A stretch of DNA of 64,000 nucleotides from Thermodesulforhabdaceae bacterium. Its GTDB lineage: Bacteria; Desulfobacterota; Syntrophobacteria; Syntrophobacterales; Thermodesulforhabdaceae. The stretch is taken from contig JBBFKT010000001.1 in assembly GCA_037482015.1 (NCBI GenBank), positions 654,584-718,583 of the forward strand, read 5' to 3'. Position 1 is the stretch's first letter, and each line of letters starts with the position of its first letter. The translations under genes and the position numbers were made by a program. Shown piece after piece: positions 21,073 to 30,385 of this stretch. The notes under the pieces are model-generated. The model ran no database searches, was not told where the DNA came from, and saw only the letters and a list, made by a program, of their open reading frames with translations.

Positions 21073-21741
21073 ATGAGGACGGCTTTTTTAAAACTCTTTC
21101 GACAATCACCTTTTCCGGGGCTCTTAAAGCATGCAGATATCATTAGGGAAGTCGCACCTGTTTATAAAAATGCCTTTATGTGCTTCCTGGAGGGAGACTT
21201 CAAAGAGTTTGAAAATCTTCATAATAAGGTTATCATATTAGAAAATCAGGGTGATGTAATCAAGCGTAATATAAGGGGGCATCTTCCCAGAGGCGTATTA
21301 CTCCCTATGGATAAGTTTCAGCTTTTTGCCTATCTTAGAGAACAAGACAAGGTGTTGGATTCTGTGCAGAATGTGCTTCACTGGCTGTCCTACAAACAGA
21401 GTTGCGTTCCAATTGAACTGGTTGACGACTTTTTGCTGCTCATAGATCGTTCTATTTACTCCCTTAAGGCTATCTATCCTATGGTTTCGGCTTCAGAAAG
21501 CTACTTCTCCAATTTTTCTGAAGAAACGAGAGATACAGTAAAAGCCGCCATACGGCAAATAAGGGAATACGAATTTCAGTCGGATCAGGTAGAAAGAAAA
21601 CTTCTTGCAGACCTTTTTGAATATCCATTTGAAAGGGACATCATGGCTTTTCATCTGATCCGACTTGTTGAACTCGTTGGTGATATTTCCAATCATGCGG
21701 AAAATGCTGCCGATATGATGCGGGCAATGATAGCAAGGTAG
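21073..21741 (+). CDS. DUF47 / PhoU-like accessory protein of the Pit transporter
   Basis: A 222-residue, largely helical protein of the DUF47 family (TIGR00153 type), which is found beside pit genes and thought to regulate phosphate uptake. Visible features are helical coiled segments and the C-terminal LVELVGDISNHAENAADM motif, whose acidic residues resemble PhoU metal sites. AGGAG lies 7 bases before the ATG. Confidence 0.9.
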   Translation: MRTAFLKLFRQSPFPGLLKHADIIREVAPVYKNAFMCFLEGDFKEFENLHNKVIILENQGDVIKRNIRGHLPRGVLLPMDKFQLFAYLREQDKVLDSVQNVLHWLSYKQSCVPIELVDDFLLLIDRSIYSLKAIYPMVSASESYFSNFSEETRDTVKAAIRQIREYEFQSDQVERKLLADLFEYPFERDIMAFHLIRLVELVGDISNHAENAADMMRAMIAR

Positions 21742-21754
21742 TTATTTCAGGAGA

Positions 21755-24700
21755 ATGGCAGGGCTTTCTAAACCCAGGATTTTGCCGCCTTCCATTACCT
21801 ACCCTCCAGAACTGCCTATAGTTGCCAAAAAGGATGAGATAGTTCGGCTAATTTCAGAGCATCGCGTGCTTGTTGTGGCAGGGACGACAGGGTCCGGTAA
21901 AAGCACTCAGATTCCCAAGATGTGTCTAGAAGCAGGCAAAGGATTAAGGGGATTTATTGGATGCACTCAACCCCGCCGAATTGCTGCTATAGCTCTGGCA
22001 AGGCAGGTAGCAAGAGAACTCGGTCCTGATTGGCGCCACATCGTAGGCTATAAGATACGATTTCAGGATTTCACAACTCCACAAACGGTCATAAAATTTC
22101 TAACCGACGGCATGCTTCTTGCCGAAGCTCAACAGGATAAATTTTTCAGCAGCTACGAAGTGATCATGGTCGATGAGGCTCACGAAAGAAGCCTGAACAT
22201 CGATCTTCTTATTGGAATGCTCAGAAACGTAGTTTCCGAGCGGGACGATCTGACCATTATCATATCTTCCGCAACTATTGACCCTCAAAAATTTGCCGAC
22301 GCTTTCAGCCAATCCCTTGGAATCGATGTTCCTATAATTGAAATTCCGTCTAAGCTCTACCCAGTTGATGTTGTATATCGTCCATGGGAGCTTGATAGTG
22401 ATTCAGATGAATGGAATTATGTAGATCAAGCCGTTGATGTGGTAGATGAACTGATAAATATGGAAAAACATCCATTTTTTCGAGGCGACATTCTGGTTTT
22501 TATGCCCACAGAACGCGATATACGGGAGACGGTCCAAAGGCTTAGTGAGCGCAATCTTGAAAAAGCTCAAGTTTTCCCGCTTTATGCAAGGCAGGCATCC
22601 TGGGAACAGGAAAGAATTTTTGAACCCTCACCCCATCGTAAAATAATAGTTGCTACAAATGTAGCTGAAACATCTCTTACAATTCCCAATATAAGTTTTG
22701 TTGTTGATACAGGTCTTGCACGCATATCTCACTACAGTCCAAAAACAGGCATACGATCTCTTCCTATTCTTCCCATATCGCGAGCTAGCGCCGATCAGAG
22801 AAAGGGGCGTTGTGGAAGAACCGGTCCCGGAGTCTGCATTAGACTTTATAGCGAAGAGGATTATCTAACCCGCCAGGAGTTTACTCCACCGGAAATTAAG
22901 CGATCCAATCTCGCCGAAGTAATCCTGCGTATGCTTGCTTTGGGGTTAGGTGACGTGGAATCTTTTCCTTTCCTTGATCCTCCTCATCGCACCGCCATTA
23001 GAGAAGGCTTTCTAGCTCTGCGTCAATTGGGAGCTATCGATGAAAACGTTAATCTTACTCCTACGGGACGCATAATGGCGCGTCTTCCCCTAGATCCCCG
23101 TCTTTCTCGCATCCTCATTGAAGCACGTCGTAGAAAGGCTCTTCGGGAAGTGCTCGTAATCGTGGCCGCCCTTAACATCCAGGATCCAAGAAAAAGACCT
23201 TTAGGTGAAGAAGCTGTAGCCGACAAAATTCATGAAATCTTTGCCGATCCGCGGTCTGATTTCCTGAGTCTTCTCAACATCTGGAAAGCTTTCCACCGTG
23301 AAGCAGAATCGGGGCTGAGTCGATCAAAACAAAAAGAATGGTGTAGAAGGCATTTTCTGTCTTACAGAATTATGCGGGAATGGATCAACGTTTACGAAGA
23401 AATCATTGAAACTCTTGAAGAACTGGGTGAGCTTGAACTGAGTGATACTCCAGCCGATTACGAAGCTATACATTGTAGCCTACTTTCGGGATTTCTTGGT
23501 TCTTCCGGCGGATTGGTTGCTATGCATGAAGGACGAGGTCGGTATCGTGGAGTGCGAGATAAAGAGATTTTCATCTTTCCGGGATCTTTCGTTAAAAACA
23601 ACCCGCCGTGGATTATGGCGGCAGAAGTGGTTGAAACAAGCCGTATTTTTGCTCGCTGTGTAGCAGAAATAGACCCGAGCTGGATAGAAGAAGTCGGGCG
23701 ACATCTGTGCCAGTATTCCTATCGAGATCCACATTGGAATCAGAAGCGGGGAATAGTAACTGCCTTTGAGAAAGTTACCTACCAGGGATTGCCAATAGTG
23801 GAGGATCGTCTTGTCTCTTACGGCCGTATAAATCCTGAGGAAGCGCGGAAGATTTTCATTCGAGAGGCGTTGGTTGAAGGGAAACTTGGGAAAACCTATC
23901 CTTTTATGATCCATAACGAAAAGATTCTTCAGGAACTTCGTAATACCGAAGAAAGAATTCGCCGACGTGGAGTGGTAGTGGACACAGAGGCTCTTGTGCG
24001 GTTTTACGATGCTAGACTTCCCCAAGGAATTTCTGATGCTAGAAGCTTTGACCGTTTTATGAGGTGCTTCTGGAAAACCGAAAGCCACTCTGGAAAAGCA
24101 AGTTTTCCTTCCGGGGATGAAAATCTTCGGAGGAAAACTCAGAGTGAGACCAACTCAAGACGTAGAGAAAATACATCTGAGCGCTACCCCATGGATCGAT
24201 ACCTTCGTATGACGAAGGATGATCTGCTTAAGGAAGCTCTTTCTGAAGACATGGAGTATAACTTCCCAGGTCATATAAAAATCTTTGGCACGGAATTTCC
24301 TCTTACTTATCGCTTTAGTCCCGGTTCTGACGAGGACGGAATAACCATTACGGTGCCGCTTAGTTCTGTTGATCTTATTGGTAGAGCCTATCGAGAAGGC
24401 ATTCTCGGCTGGACTGTGCCGGGTTATCTAGATGAGAAGGTTTTACATGTTATCAAAGGACTTCCTAAAGCCATACGTCGGGAGCTTATACCTATTCAGG
24501 ATACGGTGAAAGAAGTCCTTAGCTACATCCATCGTCCAGAACTTCTTCCTCAGGAAAGCTTCTGGGTCGCCCTTTCCGAGGCTTTAGAAGCTGTTAGAGG
24601 ATTAAAAATAAGCCCTGGAGAGTTGGCAGGAGTTGAAATTCCTTTTCATCTTTCTTTCAGAATAGAAGTAGTTGACTCTTCGGGAAAAGTGCGAGCAGCA

Positions 24701-25747
24701 GGGAGAAATGTAGAAGATTTTCTTGAAAAGGCTCCAAGAGACTACCAGGATGATCGATGGGAGGAAGCAAAAAAGCGTTGGGAAAGGACGGGGATCAAAG
24801 AATTTTTTGATGAATCTCTTCCGGATCGCATTGAAATTGTTAACGAGCCTTCAATAGGAACGGTTTATGCCTATTTGGGGCTAGTGGATGTAGGAAAGGA
24901 CGCTGGTGTGGCCGTTAGGCTTTTTAGGTCGCCTACGGAAGCTCAGCGGGAAACGAGTAGAGGACTCCTCAGGCTGTTCGAGGAAGCTATTCGTCCTGTG
25001 TTGTCAAAATATGCCTCATCCTGGATCATCCCGCAAAAACTCCATCAGGCAGCGTTTTTTATGGTCTCAAATGGAGGAATGCCCGCCCTTAACGAAAAAC
25101 TAAGGCAGTTCATTATCGCCGATGTGTTTTCCATACCGGAACTCGTTCCAATTTCGACCGTTGTTTGGGCAAGGGTAGCGGAAAAGGTGGAATTTGTAAG
25201 AAAGCATCTATTTACGCTTGGAATGGAAAGGCTTGAAGCTGTGTTGGCTCTTATTGAAAAACGAGAAGCCGTCCGAAGGAAAATCCAGAAATACACTGAG
25301 CGAGGACATGGGGTTGTATCAGGCAACCTTCTTAAGGAACGAATGGAAGAAGTGACAAAGGAACTTGATGGACTGGTTCCACCTGATTTTTTGAGCTTTT
25401 ATCGCTTAGATGACGTAAAAATGGCGTTGGGACTTGTTATGTGTTTAGATGAAAGGGTGGATCGGTGTTATGCATCGCCTGAAAAGGATAAACTGAAAGA
25501 AAGCCTTATTGCTCCTCATGTGGAACACTATAATCGCCTGAAAGCATACGTTGCGTCTCATCCGGACGATGAGGACATTAAGGTAATGACTCGCAGGTTC
25601 CAGTGGCTTCTTGCTGGACATAAGGCTATGGTTTTTACACCAGAGGCTTTTCAAAGGCGTTTTGGTGCCGGTGTGGCTCGAAATTATTCAGCGAAGGTGT
25701 TGGAAGAAGAATGGAAGAAATGCGAGAAGTTAAGACATGGTCTGTAA
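21755..25747 (+). CDS. hrpA: ATP-dependent RNA helicase HrpA
   Basis: A 1330-residue DEAH-box helicase, close to the full-length enteric HrpA (about 1300). Walker A GTTGSGKST is at 43-51, DEAH at 140-143, SAT (ISSATIDPQKF) at about 170, and motif VI (QRKGRCGRTGPG) at about 349. The helicase-associated and OB domains follow, then the long HrpA-specific C-terminal region. HrpA rescues collided ribosomes and processes mRNA in E. coli. The gene end overlaps the Nudix gene start by 37 bases. Confidence 0.96.
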   Translation: MAGLSKPRILPPSITYPPELPIVAKKDEIVRLISEHRVLVVAGTTGSGKSTQIPKMCLEAGKGLRGFIGCTQPRRIAAIALARQVARELGPDWRHIVGYKIRFQDFTTPQTVIKFLTDGMLLAEAQQDKFFSSYEVIMVDEAHERSLNIDLLIGMLRNVVSERDDLTIIISSATIDPQKFADAFSQSLGIDVPIIEIPSKLYPVDVVYRPWELDSDSDEWNYVDQAVDVVDELINMEKHPFFRGDILVFMPTERDIRETVQRLSERNLEKAQVFPLYARQASWEQERIFEPSPHRKIIVATNVAETSLTIPNISFVVDTGLARISHYSPKTGIRSLPILPISRASADQRKGRCGRTGPGVCIRLYSEEDYLTRQEFTPPEIKRSNLAEVILRMLALGLGDVESFPFLDPPHRTAIREGFLALRQLGAIDENVNLTPTGRIMARLPLDPRLSRILIEARRRKALREVLVIVAALNIQDPRKRPLGEEAVADKIHEIFADPRSDFLSLLNIWKAFHREAESGLSRSKQKEWCRRHFLSYRIMREWINVYEEIIETLEELGELELSDTPADYEAIHCSLLSGFLGSSGGLVAMHEGRGRYRGVRDKEIFIFPGSFVKNNPPWIMAAEVVETSRIFARCVAEIDPSWIEEVGRHLCQYSYRDPHWNQKRGIVTAFEKVTYQGLPIVEDRLVSYGRINPEEARKIFIREALVEGKLGKTYPFMIHNEKILQELRNTEERIRRRGVVVDTEALVRFYDARLPQGISDARSFDRFMRCFWKTESHSGKASFPSGDENLRRKTQSETNSRRRENTSERYPMDRYLRMTKDDLLKEALSEDMEYNFPGHIKIFGTEFPLTYRFSPGSDEDGITITVPLSSVDLIGRAYREGILGWTVPGYLDEKVLHVIKGLPKAIRRELIPIQDTVKEVLSYIHRPELLPQESFWVALSEALEAVRGLKISPGELAGVEIPFHLSFRIEVVDSSGKVRAAGRNVEDFLEKAPRDYQDDRWEEAKKRWERTGIKEFFDESLPDRIEIVNEPSIGTVYAYLGLVDVGKDAGVAVRLFRSPTEAQRETSRGLLRLFEEAIRPVLSKYASSWIIPQKLHQAAFFMVSNGGMPALNEKLRQFIIADVFSIPELVPISTVVWARVAEKVEFVRKHLFTLGMERLEAVLALIEKREAVRRKIQKYTERGHGVVSGNLLKERMEEVTKELDGLVPPDFLSFYRLDDVKMALGLVMCLDERVDRCYASPEKDKLKESLIAPHVEHYNRLKAYVASHPDDEDIKVMTRRFQWLLAGHKAMVFTPEAFQRRFGAGVARNYSAKVLEEEWKKCEKLRHGL

Positions 25748-26580
25748 ATAATGTTCAGCATTTGTTCGAGACCATCTCGAGCGTGCTTTATAAAGATCTC
25801 TCTTGGGAAACCTTTGGCGAAATTAGCGACTATTTATTGAATCCTCAGGGAAAGGACTGTGAGATTACGGCTGTTTTGTTTTTGATATGCTCGGATCCCA
25901 AGAGAAGGAAGAAGATGGAGCTCGAAGGCGTTAACGAAGAGCTTGGGATTATTCTAAATAAGCGGTCTCGTTATGTGGTGCAACCGGGGGATTTGTGTTT
26001 TCCTGGTGGGGGCATTAAAAGGCCGCTGGATAATATAATTGCTCGGTTTCTTATGGTTTTTCACGACAGTTTGTCAAAGTATCCCCTGAAAATAAGAAAA
26101 GCTATTTCCCTACTCGCTGTAACTGCTCTAAGGGAAGCCTGGGAGGAAATTCGACTTAATCCATTCAAGGTAAAGGTATGTGGAGTATTATCCCCATACC
26201 GACTTGTTATGTTCCGAAAGGTAATAGTGCCGGTTGTTGGAGTGATTAGCGCATCTTCGGTAATGATGATGGAAAATTCCTATGAGGTAGAGAAGATTTT
26301 GTGGATACCCTTTTCGGAACTTTTAGATCCATCGAGGTATGCTCGTTATCGTCTTTACAACTATCCCAAACGTTTGGATGCCGGAGTGAATATTCACTAC
26401 CAGGATTTTCTTTGTTTTATACACCAGGACGGGGTGGCTACGGAAATTTTATGGGGGGCGACCTTCCGTATGGTTATGGATTTTATCGGGAAGTTTTTTG
26501 ATTTTCTTCCTCCCCCTGCTGAGGAACTTCCTGTTGTGCCGGGCATATTGAGTGACGCCTATTTGGGCAGGAGAAGGTAG
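25711..26580 (+). CDS. Nudix hydrolase, CoA pyrophosphatase-like
   Basis: Up to 289 residues. The Nudix signature is recognisable but split. A glycine-rich FPGGG segment (about residue 97) and TALREAWEEI (about 141-150) hold the catalytic REAWEE core, yet about 30 extra residues separate them, more than the usual Nudix box allows. The YRLVMFRKVIVPVVG segment resembles the CoA-pyrophosphatase (NudL) subgroup. The start overlaps hrpA by 37 bases; a second ATG lies 9 bases further on. Substrate unproven. Confidence 0.75.
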   Translation: MEEMREVKTWSVNNVQHLFETISSVLYKDLSWETFGEISDYLLNPQGKDCEITAVLFLICSDPKRRKKMELEGVNEELGIILNKRSRYVVQPGDLCFPGGGIKRPLDNIIARFLMVFHDSLSKYPLKIRKAISLLAVTALREAWEEIRLNPFKVKVCGVLSPYRLVMFRKVIVPVVGVISASSVMMMENSYEVEKILWIPFSELLDPSRYARYRLYNYPKRLDAGVNIHYQDFLCFIHQDGVATEILWGATFRMVMDFIGKFFDFLPPPAEELPVVPGILSDAYLGRRR

Positions 26581-26655
26581 GAAAGAGTATGCTGGGATCT
26601 GGGGATTGTAATGAAGCAATTTGGTAACAAGTTTTTAACCTTATTTATAAACAAG

Positions 26656-26684
26656 TTGACTTTTTGGTGACAAAATTTTATGAA
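26656..26684 (+). promoter_or_regulatory. Candidate promoter of the TetR-shc operon
   Basis: TTGACT (26656-26661) is followed after 17 bases by TATGAA (26679-26684). The predicted start falls on the 14-base palindrome at 26689-26702, so a bound repressor would block transcription. Confidence 0.5.
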
Positions 26685-26688
26685 ATTT

Positions 26689-26702
26689 ATTGATCGATCA
26701 AT
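26689..26702. promoter_or_regulatory. Palindromic operator ahead of the TetR gene
   Basis: ATTGATCGATCAAT is a perfect 14-base palindrome just downstream of the candidate -10 and about 28 bases upstream of the TetR start codon. Its position and symmetry fit an autoregulatory TetR-family operator that would also control the downstream cyclase gene. Confidence 0.6.
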
Positions 26703-26729
26703 CAATATATGTTGGGGTTTTGAAGGGAG

Positions 26730-27413
26730 ATGTTGCAGGAAGTGCGTGATTACAAAAGAGATAGAGACTCGGATCTTACTAGAAAGGCGATCCTTGACGC
26801 GGCGGAAAAGTTATTTTCCGAGCGCGGATTTGCAGGCACTTCTATGCGTGACATCTCCGAGGCTTCCGGCGTTTCTCAAGCGCTCATCCATCATCATTTT
26901 GGTAGCAAGAAAATGCTTTATCACGAGGTTAAAAGGCTAGCGATTGAGCGATTCTGGGAAAGGTGGTCTCATAGGTCGGTTGCCGAAACTGATCAAAATA
27001 TCAAACCCGAACGGTTTCTTTCAGAAGGCATTGAGTCTTTTTTTTGGTTTGTAAAAGATAATGAAAACATCATTCGGCTTAGCATATGGGCTTGTCTGGA
27101 AGGCGATACAGATTTATGGCCAGGAGAAAAAGAAAGCATAGAATTGCTTGCTCAAGAAGTTGCGAAAGCTCAGGAAGCTGGTGTAATAAATCCCGCTATC
27201 GATCCTCACATGTTCACTCTTATGATAGAAGCGGTCACCATTTTCTGGTGGCAGTATAGATCTAACCTTGTAAAGCTTTTTGGAGACGAAAAAGAAAAAA
27301 ATTTAGATAAGGCGATCGAAAATCTAGACCGCCGATACCTTGATAATGTATTAAAAGTTTTTATAAGTTACAAAGTTGGGGCTTGGCACGAGGAAGGGGA
27401 AGAAGGGAAATAG
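26730..27413 (+). CDS. TetR/AcrR-family regulator
   Basis: A 227-residue protein. The N-terminal helix-turn-helix is clear: AILDAAEKLFSERGFAGTSMRDISEASGVSQALIHHHFGSKKMLY (about residues 20-64). A helical ligand-binding domain follows. The start is unsure because GGGAG abuts the ATG. It is followed after 27 bases by squalene-hopene cyclase, so it likely controls hopanoid synthesis and itself through the palindrome upstream. The inducer is unknown. Confidence 0.9.
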   Translation: MLQEVRDYKRDRDSDLTRKAILDAAEKLFSERGFAGTSMRDISEASGVSQALIHHHFGSKKMLYHEVKRLAIERFWERWSHRSVAETDQNIKPERFLSEGIESFFWFVKDNENIIRLSIWACLEGDTDLWPGEKESIELLAQEVAKAQEAGVINPAIDPHMFTLMIEAVTIFWWQYRSNLVKLFGDEKEKNLDKAIENLDRRYLDNVLKVFISYKVGAWHEEGEEGK

Positions 27414-27440
27414 GCAATGGCTATAGAAGGGTAGGGGCTT

Positions 27441-29453
27441 ATGGCGGAAGTTGCATGCAGGGATGTAAAGCCGGACAAGCTAGAGCGATCCATCCAGGAA
27501 GCGGTGGAGTGGCTTAAGGATGCTCAGAAGCCAGAAGGATACTGGATGGGATGGCTCGAGTCTAATAGCTGCATGGAAGCGGAATGGCTCCTCGCTTTCT
27601 ATCTGCTGGGTATTGATGATCCCGTGAAGAAAGAAGGTCTGATAAAAACCATTCTTGATGCTCAAAGACCTGATGGTTCCTGGGAAGTTTATTATAATGC
27701 TCCAGCAGGCGATATTAATGCCACGGTTGAATGCTATGCTGCTCTCCGTTCGGCTGGCTTTTCGGCTGATCATCCAGCTCTTCGTAGGGCTCGTGATTGG
27801 ATTCTTTCCCATGGAGGGGTAAACTCCGTAAGAGTTTTTACTCAATACTGGCTTGCTCTTATTGGTGAATGGCCCTGGGAAAAAACCCCTACCATACCGC
27901 CAGAATTTATTTTTGCCCCACATTGGTTCCCCATAAACATTTATGAATTCGCTTCGTGGGCTAGAGCTACTCTCGTGCCTTTAATGATTTTGTGTGCAAG
28001 ACGTCCGGTTAAGCATCTTCCACCAGGTTTGCGGCTTGATGAGCTTTTCCCGGATGGGCGTGATGTTATAAAGCCAAGCCTGAAGAAGCCGGATCGGCTT
28101 TTCTCATGGGATAGTTTCTTTTACTGGATTGACAGAACATTTTCTCGTTACAACGCCTTTCCGATAAAAATAGGAAGAGAGACGGCTATAAAGCTTTGTC
28201 TTGAATGGATTATTCGCCATCAGGAAGTTGATGGAGCCTGGGGCGGTATTCAACCTCCCTGGGTGTATGGGCTTATTGCTCTTAATATCGAAGGCTTTCC
28301 TTTAGATCATCCCATCATGGCAAAGGGACTAAAAGCTCTGGATGAGCCTCACTGGTCCTACTGGAAAGATGGTGGTTGGCATATTCAGGCAAGTAATTCT
28401 CCTGTTTGGGATACTGTGCTTGCAATGGTCGCTTTACTGGATGTTGGTATTGATTACCCATCTGTAGCTCCCATGTTGAAATCTGCTACTCAGTGGGTTC
28501 TTGAAAACCAGGTGCTCGAAAAAGGCGATTGGTATTACAAAGCCAAATCAGAACCTGGTGGATGGGCTTTTGAAATGGCTAATCGGTGGTATCCCGACGT
28601 CGATGATACGGCGGTTGCGCTGATAGCTCTTGCCAGAATGCTTCCAAGCCTTAGTAGTTCCCACGCTCAACGTGTCCGCACCGCTCTTGTCAAAGCAGAA
28701 CAATGGGTTAGAGCCCTCCAGTCTTCAAATGGTGGATGGGCGGCTTTTGATAAAGACAACACGAATTGGTTAATCACACGTATTCCTTTCTGCGATTTTG
28801 GTGAAGTGCTTGATCCTCCAAGTGTAGATGTTACGGCTCATGTTGTGGAAGCCTTTGCCACTTTAGGAAGAACGGCTCAGGATACGGCAATAAAAAAAGC
28901 CCTTAGCTACATCAAATCCGAACAGGAAAAAGACGGAAGCTGGTTTGGGAGATGGGGAGTTAATCACATATATGGCACATCGGCAGTCCTTCAGGCTTTG
29001 AGCGTTCTGGGAGAAGATATGAATTCTCTTTACATTCGTAGAGCAGCCCACTGGATAGTAGAACATCAAAATGAAGATGGAGGATGGGGAGAAACTCCAG
29101 CATCTTACATGGATCCCACTTTAAGAGGTGTTGGGCCCAGCACGCCGTCCCAGACTGCCTGGGCAATCCTTGGTCTAATTGCTACTAAAGATCGCCGTTA
29201 CGAAGAAGCCGTTCGTAGGGGGATTGGCTTTCTTGTAGATACCCAAAGGGATGGCACGTGGGATGAGCCATATTACACGGCTACCGGTTTCCCTGGGTAT
29301 GGACATGGAGCCAGAACAACTCTTGATGAGAATGGCAAAACGCTTGAGCAGGGGGTTGAACTGAGTCGGGGCTTCATGATCAATTACAACATGTATCGGC
29401 ACTACTTCCCGCTTATGGCTCTGGCAAGAGCCAGAAATTATCTTTCCGCCTAA
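27441..29453 (+). CDS. shc: Squalene-hopene cyclase
   Basis: A 670-residue class II terpene cyclase that turns squalene into hopene, the first committed step to hopanoids. The catalytic DxDD motif (DVDDTA) lies near residue 385. Several QW repeats (such as QxxDGSW and QNEDGGWGE) are spread through both alpha-barrel domains. The C-terminal region with TTLDENGKTLEQGVELSRGFMINYNMYRHYFPL matches SHC. Length is typical. Other hopanoid genes are not visible in this window. Confidence 0.97.
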   Translation: MAEVACRDVKPDKLERSIQEAVEWLKDAQKPEGYWMGWLESNSCMEAEWLLAFYLLGIDDPVKKEGLIKTILDAQRPDGSWEVYYNAPAGDINATVECYAALRSAGFSADHPALRRARDWILSHGGVNSVRVFTQYWLALIGEWPWEKTPTIPPEFIFAPHWFPINIYEFASWARATLVPLMILCARRPVKHLPPGLRLDELFPDGRDVIKPSLKKPDRLFSWDSFFYWIDRTFSRYNAFPIKIGRETAIKLCLEWIIRHQEVDGAWGGIQPPWVYGLIALNIEGFPLDHPIMAKGLKALDEPHWSYWKDGGWHIQASNSPVWDTVLAMVALLDVGIDYPSVAPMLKSATQWVLENQVLEKGDWYYKAKSEPGGWAFEMANRWYPDVDDTAVALIALARMLPSLSSSHAQRVRTALVKAEQWVRALQSSNGGWAAFDKDNTNWLITRIPFCDFGEVLDPPSVDVTAHVVEAFATLGRTAQDTAIKKALSYIKSEQEKDGSWFGRWGVNHIYGTSAVLQALSVLGEDMNSLYIRRAAHWIVEHQNEDGGWGETPASYMDPTLRGVGPSTPSQTAWAILGLIATKDRRYEEAVRRGIGFLVDTQRDGTWDEPYYTATGFPGYGHGARTTLDENGKTLEQGVELSRGFMINYNMYRHYFPLMALARARNYLSA

Positions 29454-29465
29454 TATCAAATCGGT

Positions 29466-29490
29466 CGTAAATATTGCGTTTTACGTTTTT
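29466..29490 (+). terminator. Candidate Rho-independent terminator after shc
   Basis: A short stem CGTAAA (29466-29471) with TTTACG (29480-29485) is followed by TTTTT (29486-29490). It lies 12 bases after the shc stop in the convergent gap with cobJ. The stem is AT-rich and therefore weak. Confidence 0.45.
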
Positions 29491-29518
29491 AACTTGAACC
29501 AATACCTTCTACTTGGCT

Positions 29519-30385
29519 TTATTCGCTCTGAATTTTATATCCTCGCGGAGTAATCATCCAGCCGTTCCATACATAGGTCTGGCTATTACCAACGATGATA
29601 ACAGAATGCATGTCAACGTCTTCTATTGGTATTGTATCAAGAGAACAAACTAGAGATTTTTGACCTTCTCTCATTGCTCGCCATATAATTCCAACCGGCG
29701 TTTCAGGCGATCTGTGGGTTTTAATGACGGATATAGCTTTTTCCAGCAAGTGAGGCCTGGTGGCACTTCTGGGATTATACAGCACGATGATGAAATCCCC
29801 TTCAGAAGCCAGGTTAATCCTTTTTTCAATCAGTTCCCACGGAGTAAGGTGATCACTTAAGCTAATGGAAGCAAAATCGTGCATTATTGGGGCTCCCAAT
29901 ATGGATGACGCTGCGTTAAGGGCAGACACTCCAGGAATAATCCTAACCTCGATGGATTTGCAATTTTCCTTGTTTATGGACTCTCGCGCTGCCAAAATTC
30001 CACTTTCCTTGCACAGTTCCAGCACAAGGCCAGCCATACCGTAAATTCCTGCATCGCCACTGGACACCAGAGCAACATCCTTTCCTTCCAAGGCTTTTTC
30101 GATGGCGATACGACATCTTTCCACTTCCTGACGCATGCCCTTGCTGATAAAAGTCTTAGATGGAAATAGATGCCGAATAAGTGAAATATAAGTTTTGTAA
30201 CCGACAATAATATCGGCAGATTTCAACGCATCCATAGCTTCAGGGATCATGTATTCTGGGGCTCCGGGTCCTAAGCTGACAATTGAAAGGGAACCCGTGC
30301 TATTGCAGCCGTTGCGTTTGCCGATTTGGTCTTCGGCACTATCAGCTGAGCTGAGGGGTTTAGAGCTATCGGTGCGGCTTCGCAT
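29519..30385 (-). CDS. cobJ: Precorrin-3B / cobalt-factor III C17-methyltransferase
   Basis: An uroporphyrin-III-C-methyltransferase-fold enzyme of corrin synthesis. The N-terminal SAM-binding segment is LSIVSLGPGAPEYM; the VSSGDAGIYGMAGL and IIPGVSALNAAS segments match CobJ/CbiH. The only ATG in frame ahead of the fold is 30383-30385, which follows AGGAG repeats and makes the gene overlap cbiG by 115 bases. That start leaves about 33 residues of unconserved N-terminus. Downstream of cobM and cbiG, it completes a three-gene block. Confidence 0.9.
   Translation of the reverse strand: MRSRTDSSKPLSSADSAEDQIGKRNGCNSTGSLSIVSLGPGAPEYMIPEAMDALKSADIIVGYKTYISLIRHLFPSKTFISKGMRQEVERCRIAIEKALEGKDVALVSSGDAGIYGMAGLVLELCKESGILAARESINKENCKSIEVRIIPGVSALNAASSILGAPIMHDFASISLSDHLTPWELIEKRINLASEGDFIIVLYNPRSATRPHLLEKAISVIKTHRSPETPVGIIWRAMREGQKSLVCSLDTIPIEDVDMHSVIIVGNSQTYVWNGWMITPRGYKIQSE

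Noticed and set aside
23480-24088. 202-codon minus-strand ORF
   Set aside because: Antisense to hrpA, which is full length and clearly real.
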